Shown here: piece by piece, positions 8,302 to 16,713 of the stretch
Layout of the letters: each line of letters opens with the position of its first letter
How positions within the stretch are numbered: the stretch's first letter is position 1
Assembly: GCF_036226745.1 (NCBI RefSeq)
Contig: NZ_CP109013.1
Location: forward strand, 496,001-560,000
Length of the DNA: 64,000 nucleotides
Reading direction: 5' to 3'
Origin: Streptomyces sp. NBC_00683
GTDB taxonomy: Bacteria > Actinomycetota > Actinomycetes > Streptomycetales > Streptomycetaceae
Program-made: the position numbers and the translations under genes
Notes under the pieces: model-generated
The model's database searches: none
Told to the model about the DNA's origin: nothing
Seen by the model: only the letters and a program-made list of their open reading frames with translations

Positions 8302-8988
8302 ATGTCCGCGGAACTTACCGAGAAGCCGGCCCGTCCGACTCGGCTGCTGAAACTCCCCGGCGTGTACGCACCGCAGCACGACACACGCCTTCTCATGGCG
8401 GCCCTGGACCGGGAGGAGATCGCTCCCGGCACACACGTCCTGGATCTCGGTACGGGAAGCGGTGCGCTCGCCCTGCACGCGGCACGGCTGGGGGCGCGGG
8501 TGACCGCCGTGGACATCGCGTGGCGGGCCGTGGTGACCGCGCGGCTGAACGCGTTGCTGTACCGCCGGCGCATCACCGTGCAGCGCAGCGACCTCCTGTC
8601 CGCACTGCCCGGCAGGTCCTACGACCTGGTGATCTGCAATCCGCCCTACGTCCCGTCCCCCATCGGCCGACTACCGGGGCACGGTTCCGCCCAGGCCTGG
8701 GACGCCGGGTGCGACGGACGCGCGGTCCTCGACCGTGTCTGCGCCGCGGCTCCGGCAGCACTGCGTCCCGGCGGCCGCCTGCTGATGGTCCACTCCGGCC
8801 TGTGCGACAGCGACGCGACCCTGCGCCGCCTGTCGGACGCCGGTCTGTACGCGCGTGTGAGCGACCGCGCCCGCGTACCCCTCGGGCCCGTACTGCGGTC
8901 CAGACTCCGGTGGCTGAGGGAGTCGGGCCTGGTGGGCCGGAGCGACACGACTGAGGAACTGGTGGTCATCCGTGCCGAACACCCCTGA
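8302..8988 (+). CDS. HemK/PrmC-like class I SAM methyltransferase
   Basis: The 228 aa protein has the SAM-binding motif VLDLGTGSGALALHA near 46-60, an acidic motif VTAVDIAW, and the amino-methylating motif DLVICNPPYVPSP near 112-125. NPPY marks enzymes that methylate planar amide or amine nitrogens (PrmC, HemK2 relatives). It lacks the N-terminal helical domain of true PrmC, so a different substrate is likely. AAGGAG lies 6 bases before the ATG. It overlaps the start of the CDGSH gene. Confidence 0.87.
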   Translation: MSAELTEKPARPTRLLKLPGVYAPQHDTRLLMAALDREEIAPGTHVLDLGTGSGALALHAARLGARVTAVDIAWRAVVTARLNALLYRRRITVQRSDLLSALPGRSYDLVICNPPYVPSPIGRLPGHGSAQAWDAGCDGRAVLDRVCAAAPAALRPGGRLLMVHSGLCDSDATLRRLSDAGLYARVSDRARVPLGPVLRSRLRWLRESGLVGRSDTTEELVVIRAEHP

Positions 8989-9211
8989 ACGTCCCCGCAG
9001 GATCTCTGTCGACGACGAAGGCCCTCTGCTGATCGAAGGGCCCGTGGAAGTCACGTGTGCAGACGGACGTGTGGCCGTTTCGAACCGGTTCGTCGTCGCC
9101 GTCTGCACCTGCCGGCGAAGCCGGATGTACCCGTGGTGCGACACCAGCCACCGCCGTCGTACGAACCCTGAGGTGGACGGGACCGACGGTCCCGCCCCCC
9201 GACCGCGGTGA
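8972..9211 (+). CDS. CDGSH iron-sulfur domain protein
   Basis: The 79 aa protein contains CTCRRSRMYPWCDTSH (about 48-63), the C-x-C...C-D-x2-H pattern that binds a redox-active 2Fe-2S cluster through three Cys and one His, as in mitoNEET-type proteins. The GTG start at 8972 lies inside the methyltransferase gene (17 bp overlap), so translation is coupled. A role in electron transfer or cluster supply to the heme-oxygenase-like protein is inferred from the neighbourhood. Confidence 0.88.
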   Translation: MPNTPERPRRISVDDEGPLLIEGPVEVTCADGRVAVSNRFVVAVCTCRRSRMYPWCDTSHRRRTNPEVDGTDGPAPRPR

Positions 9212-9266
9212 GGACAGCTGCGCACACCGGACCATCCCACGAGCCCGTTCACCCGTATGGCCCAGT

Positions 9267-9286
9267 GCCGCCTCCGGCGAGGCGGC
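9267..9286 (+). terminator. Candidate terminator hairpin after the CDGSH gene
   Basis: GCCGCCTC and GAGGCGGC pair perfectly around a CGGC loop, 55 bp after the CDGSH stop. There is no U-tract, as is common in Streptomyces, so assignment rests on the stem and position only. Confidence 0.4.
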
Positions 9287-9389
9287 TGCCGGACTCACGC
9301 CTCGCCGAGCGGGGGAGCCGGACCCGGCGGACCGTCCTACGCTGGGAGTGCGGGTGGGGACGACCGCACGCCAGAGGCCGGAGGTACTC

Positions 9390-9827
9390 ATGGCTGTACG
9401 GCACAAACTGATCAAGAGGAGCGGGGACGCGGTCTGGGCCGTCCTGTCCGACGGGGAACGCTACGACCGGTGGGTGGTCGGCACAGCGGACTCCCGTCCC
9501 GCGAAGGGTCGGTGGCCGGAAGTCGGTTCCACCATCGCGTACCGGGTCAGGATCGGCCCCTTCGCTCTGGACAACGAGACAGTCGTGCGCCGATGCGATC
9601 CGCCGCGGATCCTGGAACTCGAGATCGACAGCGGGCAGCTGGGTACGGCGAGGGTCGCGTTCGAAGTCCGCCCGTGGGGCGATGACACCTTGCTGATCGT
9701 TGACGAGCACCCCCTGCGAGGCGCGGGCGCCGCACTGCACAACGTGGCCGTCGACGCACTGATCCAGTTGCGCCACCGGGCCATGCTCAACCGGCTGGCC
9801 AAGGTCTGTGAGGCCGAGGAGGGGTGA
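9390..9827 (+). CDS. SRPBCC (START-like) family protein
   Basis: The 145 aa single-domain protein shows the polyketide-cyclase/START layout: helix SGDAVWAVLSDGERYDRWVV at the N-terminus, central strands (IAYRVRIGPFALDNETVVRR) and a long C-terminal helix LRHRAMLNRLAKV. Such proteins bind lipophilic molecules or act as cyclases; no catalytic residues stand out. ATG 9390 is preceded by GGAGGT at 4 bases. The stop is 7 bp from the converging FUSC gene stop. Confidence 0.8.
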   Translation: MAVRHKLIKRSGDAVWAVLSDGERYDRWVVGTADSRPAKGRWPEVGSTIAYRVRIGPFALDNETVVRRCDPPRILELEIDSGQLGTARVAFEVRPWGDDTLLIVDEHPLRGAGAALHNVAVDALIQLRHRAMLNRLAKVCEAEEG

Positions 9828-9834
9828 GGCCCCC

Positions 9835-11073
9835 TCAGACCTCTGCCCGCGGCCTGGCCTGCGTCGCCCCGCGCAGCCGGCGGAGCACCGACTGGATACG
9901 GGGATGGCGCTCGTGCATTTCCGCGGAATGGCGGTCGAGCTCCTCACCCAGGCGTTCCGTGCGCTTGCCGATGTCGAGTTCGTCGAGGATGCGGTCGACC
10001 TCGGCGAGCAGCGCCCCGTGCAGCTGCCACTGCCTGGGGTACTCCTGAACGTCCTCGAGCAGCAGGTCCGCCACCCGGTCGCGGGTCGCGCGGCTGCGTT
10101 CGAGTGCCTCGGCGAGGCGCTCCTCGGCTTCCTCCCCGCTGGCGGCGATCGGGGTCGTGATCATGACCGCGAAGCCCTCGATCGCGTCCGACATGTGTCC
10201 GAACAGCTCACGCAGGGATACGGCCACGTCCTCGGGGAAGAGTGACTCGTCCGTACGCGCCTTGGCCAGGTCGGTCAGGGTGCGGGTCAGCACACGGAGC
10301 ACCACGGCGCAGATCTCCAGGGTGTCGAGTCCGGTGCGAAGCACCACGCGGTACAGCATCCCCTGCCGTACCCGGGGGTTGAGCATCAGACTCTCCTCGG
10401 CCTGGCGCAGCGAGGCGTCCACCTCCACGATGTCGTGGTCCAGCCTGCGTGCTTCGTGCAGGCGTGCAGCGGCTTCCGGCACCGGGTGGTTGCCGCCGAT
10501 CTCCTCGCCCAGTGCCCGGAACATGCTGCCCATCCGCTCCCCCAGGCCGCCGATGGAGACGCCCGCCGTCTCGACCCAGACGGGCGGCGCGAACAGGAGG
10601 TTGAACAGGAGCCCGACCCCTGCGCCGATGAGCGTCTCGAACACCCGCTCCCATGCGGTGTCGGCGACCTGTGCGACGCCGAGAACGAGCATCGCGCTGA
10701 TGGCCACCTCGGGTACGAACTCGTTCACTCGGACGAAGCGCCCGATCAGCAGCGAGGTGAAGATCGTCAGGCCCAGACTCCACCAGCTCAGCCCCACCAG
10801 GGAGCTGAAGCCGCTGGCGATCAGCACTCCGACGACGACCGAGTTCACCCGTCGGATCCCGGTGGTGAGCGTGGCGTAGAGCGTCACCTGCACCACGAGC
10901 AGAGCCGTGAGCGGGGCGGTCAGGGGCGCCGGGTGGGGCTCGGGCAGAACAGCCTCGGCCACGGCGAAGGCGATGACGGCCGCGGCGGTGGACCGCAGCA
11001 GCTGCGCCGCGGCGGGCTCGGTGGTGCGCTGCACGAGTTTGATGACGGGCGCGGGCGCAGATACTCCAGGCAT
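9835..11073 (-). CDS. FUSC / aromatic-acid exporter family membrane protein
   Basis: The 412 aa protein has about six N-terminal membrane helices (~25-165; e.g. TAAAVIAFAVAEAVL, SLGLTIFTSLLIGRFV) followed by a long cytoplasmic helical domain with coiled-coil character (~185-400). This is the half-size FUSC/ArAE arrangement of exporters of aromatic acids or similar compounds. Full bacterial FUSC proteins have two such membrane halves, so this one probably dimerises. The ATG at 11073 has AAGGA almost touching it, so initiation may be weak. The substrate is unknown. Confidence 0.8.
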   Translation of the reverse strand: MPGVSAPAPVIKLVQRTTEPAAAQLLRSTAAAVIAFAVAEAVLPEPHPAPLTAPLTALLVVQVTLYATLTTGIRRVNSVVVGVLIASGFSSLVGLSWWSLGLTIFTSLLIGRFVRVNEFVPEVAISAMLVLGVAQVADTAWERVFETLIGAGVGLLFNLLFAPPVWVETAGVSIGGLGERMGSMFRALGEEIGGNHPVPEAAARLHEARRLDHDIVEVDASLRQAEESLMLNPRVRQGMLYRVVLRTGLDTLEICAVVLRVLTRTLTDLAKARTDESLFPEDVAVSLRELFGHMSDAIEGFAVMITTPIAASGEEAEERLAEALERSRATRDRVADLLLEDVQEYPRQWQLHGALLAEVDRILDELDIGKRTERLGEELDRHSAEMHERHPRIQSVLRRLRGATQARPRAEV

Positions 11074-11199
11074 TCCTTGACGGTGCCCCGAACCGGGGTG
11101 CCGCAGCGCTTCGAAGGGCAGGCAGACTCCGTACGGAGGTACCGGCGCCCCTCCAGGACCTGCGATGCGGGGCGGGCACAGCGGGAGGATCGTGGAGGT

Positions 11200-11418
11200 A
11201 TGGCTATCTCACAGACTCCCCCGGTCTCGCTGTCATCCGCGCGCACCCGCATGCCCCCGGGCGAAACGCCTCCGGGTGAAGGGTGCATCAGCGAGGCACA
11301 TGTCGAACGCGCGGACGGCGGCATCTGGGAGCATCCGGCCTTCTGGGCCGCGGTGGTACTGCTCGGCTCGGCCGTCGTCGCCGCGTACTTCATCGCGCGC
11401 ATCTTCGGCTTCACATGA
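11200..11418 (+). CDS. Small single-pass membrane protein
   Basis: The 72 aa protein has a polar N-terminus (~1-42, with ERADGGIWEHPAFW) and one C-terminal membrane helix FWAAVVLLGSAVVAAYFIAR. GGGAGG lies 10 bases before the ATG. It sits between FUSC and TetR genes, both on the other strand, so it is its own transcription unit. No family recognised. Confidence 0.65.
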   Translation: MAISQTPPVSLSSARTRMPPGETPPGEGCISEAHVERADGGIWEHPAFWAAVVLLGSAVVAAYFIARIFGFT

Positions 11419-11454
11419 GCGGTACCGGGACACCGGTCACCTGCAGGCCCGTGC

Positions 11455-12237
11455 TCAGCCGCCCGCTGAGCGCGGGCTACCTCCTGGTTCGCTGCGGATC
11501 CTGTTCATCGAAGCCGGGGCCGAGCCGCTGAATCTTTCCAGCAACGCTTCCAGGCCTGACGCCAGCCCTTCCGGCCCGCCTCGGCCGGCCAGCGAAGGCG
11601 CTGTCGCCCTCAATCGCGGAAACTCCTGCACGGACATGCGGTGCAGTCCGAGCCGGAAGCCTGGGTCTGTCTCCTCGGGCGCATCGACCATTGCGCGCAG
11701 TTCCACGAGCAGATAGCCGAGCAGCCACGCGGTGAAGGCACGGTGCAGGGACACTGCTGTGGGCTCGGCAATGCGCGCGTCGTCGAGCAGGGCCAGGACT
11801 CGCTCGTCACTGCGGAGCACGGCCGCCGGGCGGCGGGCGAGCGGCGTGGACAGGAGGCGGGTCGCCAGGAGCGGCACGACGTTGGGGTGGCGCATGGCGA
11901 CTTCATAGGTGGCGTGTGCACGGCGATGCAGCTCCTCCTGCCACGCCGCGGCGTCCGCGGCGTTCCCTGCGTCCGCGGTCAGAGTGTCCTCCAGCTCCTG
12001 GTCGAAGGCTTCCACCAGACCGTCGAGCAAGGCGTCCTTGTTGGGCGCGTACCGGTACAGGGCCATCGCCTCGACCCCCAGCTCCGCACCGAGCTTGCGC
12101 ATGCTGAGGCCGGAGAGGCCGTCCCGGTCCACCACTTCCAAGGCGCTGGCAAGAACCCGTGCCCTGCTCAGGTGCCCGTACTTCCCACGGTCGGAGGCCC
12201 GCCGCCGGGGCTTCTCGCCCCCGGAATCGTTCGGCAT
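11455..12237 (-). CDS. TetR-family repressor, probably of the divergent exopolysaccharide operon
   Basis: The 260 aa protein has a TetR HTH at ~22-70 (RARVLASALEVVDRDGLSGL, recognition helix GVEAMALYRYAPNKDAL) and a C-terminal ligand domain of the Tet-repressor C type (~85-220). It is divergent from the glycosyltransferase operon across 159 bp that contain two inverted repeats and a promoter, the classic arrangement for a local repressor. The ligand is not predictable. The last ~40 residues are Gly/Ser/Pro-rich and probably disordered. Confidence 0.9.
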   Translation of the reverse strand: MPNDSGGEKPRRRASDRGKYGHLSRARVLASALEVVDRDGLSGLSMRKLGAELGVEAMALYRYAPNKDALLDGLVEAFDQELEDTLTADAGNAADAAAWQEELHRRAHATYEVAMRHPNVVPLLATRLLSTPLARRPAAVLRSDERVLALLDDARIAEPTAVSLHRAFTAWLLGYLLVELRAMVDAPEETDPGFRLGLHRMSVQEFPRLRATAPSLAGRGGPEGLASGLEALLERFSGSAPASMNRIRSEPGGSPRSAGG

Positions 12238-12302
12238 GCCGCGTGCCCACCTCGCTTTCGCCTGCTCCCATGGTCTCTCCTGGCGGCCCCTGCAGGCCCT
12301 CC

Positions 12303-12331
12303 TTGACCACCCGGCACAATCGGTGCAATAT
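12303..12331 (+). promoter_or_regulatory. Predicted promoter of the exopolysaccharide operon
   Basis: TTGACC (12303-12308), a 17-bp spacer and CAATAT (12326-12331) give a good vegetative-type promoter. The start point would be near 12338, inside the palindrome at 12332-12343. No other good match lies in the gap. Confidence 0.6.
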
Positions 12332-12343
12332 CGTATATATACG
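12332..12343. promoter_or_regulatory. Palindromic operator candidate (CGTATATATACG)
   Basis: A perfect 12-bp palindrome sits directly after the predicted -10, in the midst of very GC-rich DNA. A TetR dimer bound here would block initiation of the glycosyltransferase operon and could also act on the divergent tetR promoter. Confidence 0.55.
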
Positions 12344-12351
12344 TCGTAAAC

Positions 12352-12368
12352 GTAAGCCGCCAGCTTAC
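12352..12368. promoter_or_regulatory. Inverted repeat GTAAGC-CGCCA-GCTTAC
   Basis: Perfect 6-bp arms with a 5-bp spacer lie in the predicted untranslated leader of the operon, 29 bp before the GTG start of the synthase gene. It may be a second operator or an RNA hairpin in the leader. Confidence 0.4.
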
Positions 12369-12396
12369 AGCCGATACCTACTCTGGGGCGTCAGCC

Positions 12397-14226
12397 GTGA
12401 CGCACATCGAGACGAAATCCGCAGACCGCACCCTGATCGAGCGGTATCTGGCGCGGATCTCGGGAGGCAATGTCGTCCGGGTCACGGCGGGCGGCCCCGT
12501 CTTCGGGCACGCATACCGGATCCGCAGGACCCACCCTTCCACCTTCGTACCCGCCCTCCCGCGCCCCGACCGGGCCGCCCTGCTCGCAGTGACTGCCGGT
12601 TGGTTCCTGTCCTTCATCTGGTTCTGGTCGTGGTGGCTTCAGCCGGTGCACCGCGCGGGCTGGGCCGGTCTGGTCGTCAACAGCGTCCTGCTGCTCTACC
12701 TGACAGGGCTGCCCAGCTACTTCTTCGTCACCGCGCTGCGGCTCCGGCGGGTCAACCCGGCCCTCGTGGTGCCCCGCGTCCCCGTGGCATTCGCGGTGAC
12801 ACGCGCCCCCTCCGAACCCTGGCCCACCGTGCGCCGGACTCTCGAGGCCATGTGCTCCCAGGACTTCCCGTACGACTACGACGTGTGGTTGTGCGACGAG
12901 GATCCGACCGAGGAGATCCGCCTCTGGTGCCGCCGGAACGACGTGGAGCTGTCATGCCGACGCGATGTGGATATCTACCACCGGTCGGACTGGCCCCGCC
13001 GGACGCGCTGCAAGGAGGGGAACTTCAGCTACTTCTACGACCACTGGGGCTACCGCCGCTACGCCGTCGTCGCCCAGCTCGACTGTGACCATGTGCCCTC
13101 CACCGGCTACCTCACCGAGATGGTCAGGCCGTTCGCCGATCCGGCCATCGGGTACGTCGCGGCACCCAGTATCTGCGATGCCAACGACTCCAGGTCGTGG
13201 TCGGCGAGGGGACGACTCCACCGTGAGGCCGTCTGGCACGGCGCCGTCCAGCTGGGTCACAGCGAAGGGCTCGCCCCGATGTGCATCGGCTCGCACTACG
13301 CCGTACGCACCCGGGCACTGCAGGACATCGGCGGCCTGGGGCCCGAGCTCGCCGAGGACTTTTCCACGACGTTCCTGCTCAACTCGGCCGGATGGCAAGG
13401 TGCCTTCGCCGTCGATGCCGAGGCGCACGGCGACGGTCCGCTCACTTTCGCCGACATGGTCACCCAGGAGTACCAGTGGTCCCGAAGCCTCACCAGCATG
13501 ATGCTCGACCTCCTCCCGCGGCACCTGGGACGGCTGCCGTTCCTCCTGCGGCTCCGCTTCGGCTACGCCCTTGCGTACTACCCGCTCATGGGCTCCATGA
13601 TCGTCGCCGGCCTCGTGCTCCCGCCCGTGGCGGTACTCAGCGGTCTGCCCTGGATGAACGTCAACTACCTCGATTTCCTCATCCATTTCTGGTCCCTGCC
13701 CGTGTGGCTGCTGCTGGCCCTGTGGCTGATACGCCGTCGTGGGCTGATGAGGCCGCGCCGCGCGCCGCTCCTCAGTTGGGAGACCTGGCTGTTCGCACTG
13801 GCACGGTGGCCGTTCGTCATCCTGGGCGTGCTGGGAGCGGTCATCCAGCGGCTGCGTCCCCGGCCGCTGACGTTCAAGGTCACCCCCAAGACCGACACGG
13901 GACCGCAGCCACTGCTCGCCCGGCTGACAATTCCGTTCGCCGCTCTGGCGTCGGCTCTCTCATCGATCGCTCTGATCGGCGAGCTCACCAGCCCCTCGGT
14001 CGGCTACGTCTTCCTGTGCATCCTCGCAGCGACCGCCTACGCCACCGTGGCGCTCGCCGTCCCACTGCTCCACGTCAGCGAAAACGCCCGGGCCGCGAAG
14101 GTCTCCTTCTCTTCGGCCCTGCGCACCGCATGGCTGTCCCTGACCGTCGGTGTCCTGTCGGCTCTGCCCGTCGCCACGGCCATCGTCTTCTATCCGTCGT
14201 ACGCCGCTGCCGTACTGGGCCGGTGA
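12397..14226 (+). CDS. Membrane family-2 glycosyltransferase (cellulose-synthase-like polysaccharide synthase)
   Basis: The 609 aa protein has two N-terminal membrane helices (~52-120), a GT-A domain and about six C-terminal helices (~390-600). Visible GT2 landmarks are the UDP-binding VWLCDED (~165), LDCDH (~229, metal-binding DxD), AEDF (~320, catalytic base) and QEYQW (~357-361), a variant of the Q-x-x-R-W motif of processive synthases with Gln for Arg. It therefore probably polymerises and exports a beta-glycan. There is no PilZ domain, so c-di-GMP would act indirectly. The GTG start has no clear ribosome site. It leads an operon supplying UDP-glucose-derived sugars. Confidence 0.88.
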   Translation: MTHIETKSADRTLIERYLARISGGNVVRVTAGGPVFGHAYRIRRTHPSTFVPALPRPDRAALLAVTAGWFLSFIWFWSWWLQPVHRAGWAGLVVNSVLLLYLTGLPSYFFVTALRLRRVNPALVVPRVPVAFAVTRAPSEPWPTVRRTLEAMCSQDFPYDYDVWLCDEDPTEEIRLWCRRNDVELSCRRDVDIYHRSDWPRRTRCKEGNFSYFYDHWGYRRYAVVAQLDCDHVPSTGYLTEMVRPFADPAIGYVAAPSICDANDSRSWSARGRLHREAVWHGAVQLGHSEGLAPMCIGSHYAVRTRALQDIGGLGPELAEDFSTTFLLNSAGWQGAFAVDAEAHGDGPLTFADMVTQEYQWSRSLTSMMLDLLPRHLGRLPFLLRLRFGYALAYYPLMGSMIVAGLVLPPVAVLSGLPWMNVNYLDFLIHFWSLPVWLLLALWLIRRRGLMRPRRAPLLSWETWLFALARWPFVILGVLGAVIQRLRPRPLTFKVTPKTDTGPQPLLARLTIPFAALASALSSIALIGELTSPSVGYVFLCILAATAYATVALAVPLLHVSENARAAKVSFSSALRTAWLSLTVGVLSALPVATAIVFYPSYAAAVLGR

Positions 14227-14276
14227 GTGCGGTGGAGAAGGCCGGAAAACCCATCTCATCGGAAGGAGTTGCCCTC

Positions 14277-15305
14277 ATGCGTGCACCGACGACCATTCTC
14301 GTCACCGGCGGCGCCGGCTTCATCGGCAGTCATACCTGTGTCGAGCTGCTCGACCACGGCTACAAGCTGATCGTGATCGACAACTACTCCAACAGCTCGT
14401 CCCAGGTGTTCAACCGCATCGAGAAGGTCACCGACCGTTTCGTCGGTGCGGTGTACGAGTTGGACATCCGTGATCGACACGCCCTGTCGGCCGTATTCGA
14501 CCGCCACCCAATTGACGCCGTCGTGCACTTTGCCGCGCACAAGGCTGTGGGCGAGTCGACCCGGATGCCCATCGAGTACTACGACACGAATGTCGCCGGC
14601 ACGACCGCACTGCTGCGGGCGATGCACGAACACGAGGTACACCAGCTGGTGTTCTCATCGTCCTGCTCGATCTACGGCGACGCCGGGCGCGGCCCACTGG
14701 ACGAATCCACTCCGGCCCGGCCGACGAACCCTTACGCGTCGTCCAAGTGGATCTGCGAACAGATTCTGGCCGATGTCTGCGCACGGATACCGGAGTTCAC
14801 CGTGCTCTGCCTGCGCTACTTCAACCCGGTCGGCGCCCATCCGAGCGGCCTGCTCGGCGAGGATCCGAGAGGAACTCCGGACAATCTGATGCCGACGGTG
14901 GCCCAGGTGGCCATCGGACGGCTGTCGCGCCTCCGGGTGTTCGGCGACGACTACAGCACGCCGGACGGAACGGCGATCCGCGACTACCTCCACGTCATGG
15001 ACACGGCCGAGGCACACCGCATCGCCCTGGACCGGCTGAGCGACACCTCCGGAATGCATGTGTTCAACCTCGGCGTCGGCAAGGGGCAATCGGTACTCGA
15101 GGTCGTCGCCGCCTTCGGTGCGGCCTCCGGAAGCCCCATCCCCTTCCGTGTCGTGCCCCGCCGGGCCGGTGACGTTCCCGAACTCGTCGCCGACGCGGGC
15201 GCTGTGAATCGCGCCTGGGGATGGCGGCCCCGCCGGAACCTGGCCGACATGTGCGGGGACTCCTGGCGTTTCCAACGGCGCAACCCCCTCGGCTACGCCC
15301 AGTAG
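14277..15305 (+). CDS. galE: UDP-glucose 4-epimerase
   Basis: The 342 aa extended SDR has the NAD-binding motif VTGGAGFIGSHT at ~8-19, the catalytic SSSCSIYGD region, and Y153-x3-K157 (YASSK) followed by RYFNPVGAHPSG typical of GalE. It interconverts UDP-glucose and UDP-galactose; a broader 4-epimerase role such as UDP-xylose/UDP-arabinose cannot be excluded in this operon. GGAAGGAG precedes the ATG. It lies 50 bp after the synthase and 31 bp before the dehydrogenase. Confidence 0.93.
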   Translation: MRAPTTILVTGGAGFIGSHTCVELLDHGYKLIVIDNYSNSSSQVFNRIEKVTDRFVGAVYELDIRDRHALSAVFDRHPIDAVVHFAAHKAVGESTRMPIEYYDTNVAGTTALLRAMHEHEVHQLVFSSSCSIYGDAGRGPLDESTPARPTNPYASSKWICEQILADVCARIPEFTVLCLRYFNPVGAHPSGLLGEDPRGTPDNLMPTVAQVAIGRLSRLRVFGDDYSTPDGTAIRDYLHVMDTAEAHRIALDRLSDTSGMHVFNLGVGKGQSVLEVVAAFGAASGSPIPFRVVPRRAGDVPELVADAGAVNRAWGWRPRRNLADMCGDSWRFQRRNPLGYAQ

Positions 15306-15336
15306 GGCGCACCGACGAGCAGTGAGGAGTGACATC

Positions 15337-16713
15337 ATGCGTATGACCGTCATCGGCACCGGATACGTGGGAACGGTGCACGCCGCGTGCATGGCCGACA
15401 TCGGCCACGAGGTCCTCGGCATCGATATCGACGCCGCCCGTATCGCCATGCTGGCGGCGGGCCGCGCACCGATACGCGAGACCGGCCTGGACACCTTGCT
15501 CGCCCGTGCCGTCGCCTCCGGTCGCCTGCACTTCACCACCTCGATGGACGAGGGAGCCGCCTTCGCCCGTACTCACTTCCTGTGTGTCGGGACCCCTCAG
15601 CGCCACGACAGCGAGGCCGCAGACCTGCGCTACGTCGACGCGGTGGTGGACTCCCTGGCACCACGGCTGCAGCCCGGCAGTCTCCTCGTGGGCAAGTCCA
15701 CCGTGCCGGTCGGCACGGCGGCGCGCATCGGCGCCGGACTCACCGAGACCGCCCCGGACAGTGACGTGGCGTGGAACCCCGAGTTCCTGCGGGAAGGTTC
15801 TGCCGTCGCCGACACCATGCGACCGGACAGACTCGTCGTGGGTGTCGGCTCGGCGGAGGCAGAGGAAACCCTGCGTACCGTCTACGCCCCCATGATCCGG
15901 GCCGGGGTGCCGTTCTTCAGCACCGACCTGGCCACCGCGGAGCTGGTCAAGGTCGCGTCGAACTCCTTCCTGGCGACCAAGATCTCCTTCATCAACGCCA
16001 TGTCCGAGGTCTGCGCCGCCGTGAACGCCGACGCCACGGTCCTCGCCCGGGCCATGGGCGCGGACTCCCGTATCGGTGAGCGATTCCTCGAGCCTGGACT
16101 GGGGTTCGGCGGAAGCTGCTTCCCGAAGGACATCCGGGCGTTCGCGGCCCGCGCCGAGGAGCTCGGAGCCGGCCCGGCGGTCGGGTTCCTGCACGAGGTC
16201 GACCGCATCAACACACGGCAGCGCCTTCGTACGGTCGCCTTCGCACGGCACCTCCTGGGCGATTCGCTGACGGACCGCCGTGTGGCGGTCTTCGGCGCGG
16301 CCTTCAAGCCGGGCAGCGACGATGTACGGGACTCACCCGCACTCGCCGTCGCGACAGCCCTCGACCAGCAGGGTGCCGACGTTCGCATCCACGATCCGCA
16401 GGCCCTGGACAACGCCCGCGCCGCGTTTCCCGACCTGGCCTACGTCCCGACCGTCCCCGACGCATGCGAGAACGCCGAGCTTGTGCTGCATCTGACGGCC
16501 TGGCCCGAATACCGTCAGATCGACCCCGCCGCTCTGGCCCTCGTCGTACGCGAACCGTTGCTGCTGGATGCGCGCAACAGCCTCGACGAGGCGGTCTGGC
16601 AGCGGGCCGGCTGGGCCATCCACGGCCTGGGCCGCCCACAGACCCACAGGCACGGATCGACCACTGCGGACTCCAGCGATCGTCCGGTGCTGGTGGCAGG
16701 AGGTGCGTCATGA
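15337..16713 (+). CDS. ugd: UDP-glucose 6-dehydrogenase
   Basis: The 458 aa protein has GTGYVG near the N-terminus (NAD Rossmann motif), the VGKSTVPVGTA segment, WNPEFLREG, the K-x-x-x-N helix LVKVASNSFLATK and the catalytic Cys261 in GFGGSCFPKD. It oxidises UDP-glucose to UDP-glucuronate with two NAD+. The ATG at 15337 follows GAGGAG; a GTG at 15322 is less likely. Its TGA overlaps the next ATG, so the product is handed to the decarboxylase encoded next. Confidence 0.94.
   Translation: MRMTVIGTGYVGTVHAACMADIGHEVLGIDIDAARIAMLAAGRAPIRETGLDTLLARAVASGRLHFTTSMDEGAAFARTHFLCVGTPQRHDSEAADLRYVDAVVDSLAPRLQPGSLLVGKSTVPVGTAARIGAGLTETAPDSDVAWNPEFLREGSAVADTMRPDRLVVGVGSAEAEETLRTVYAPMIRAGVPFFSTDLATAELVKVASNSFLATKISFINAMSEVCAAVNADATVLARAMGADSRIGERFLEPGLGFGGSCFPKDIRAFAARAEELGAGPAVGFLHEVDRINTRQRLRTVAFARHLLGDSLTDRRVAVFGAAFKPGSDDVRDSPALAVATALDQQGADVRIHDPQALDNARAAFPDLAYVPTVPDACENAELVLHLTAWPEYRQIDPAALALVVREPLLLDARNSLDEAVWQRAGWAIHGLGRPQTHRHGSTTADSSDRPVLVAGGAS

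Noticed and set aside
11451-11473. GTGCTCAG/CTGAGCGC repeat near the end of the TetR gene as terminator
   Set aside because: Short arms with a G-U pair, lying over the stop codon; too weak to claim.
12159-13088. Plus-strand Arg/Pro-rich frame overlapping the start of the glycosyltransferase
   Set aside because: Shadow frame; the glycosyltransferase frame carries the conserved motifs.
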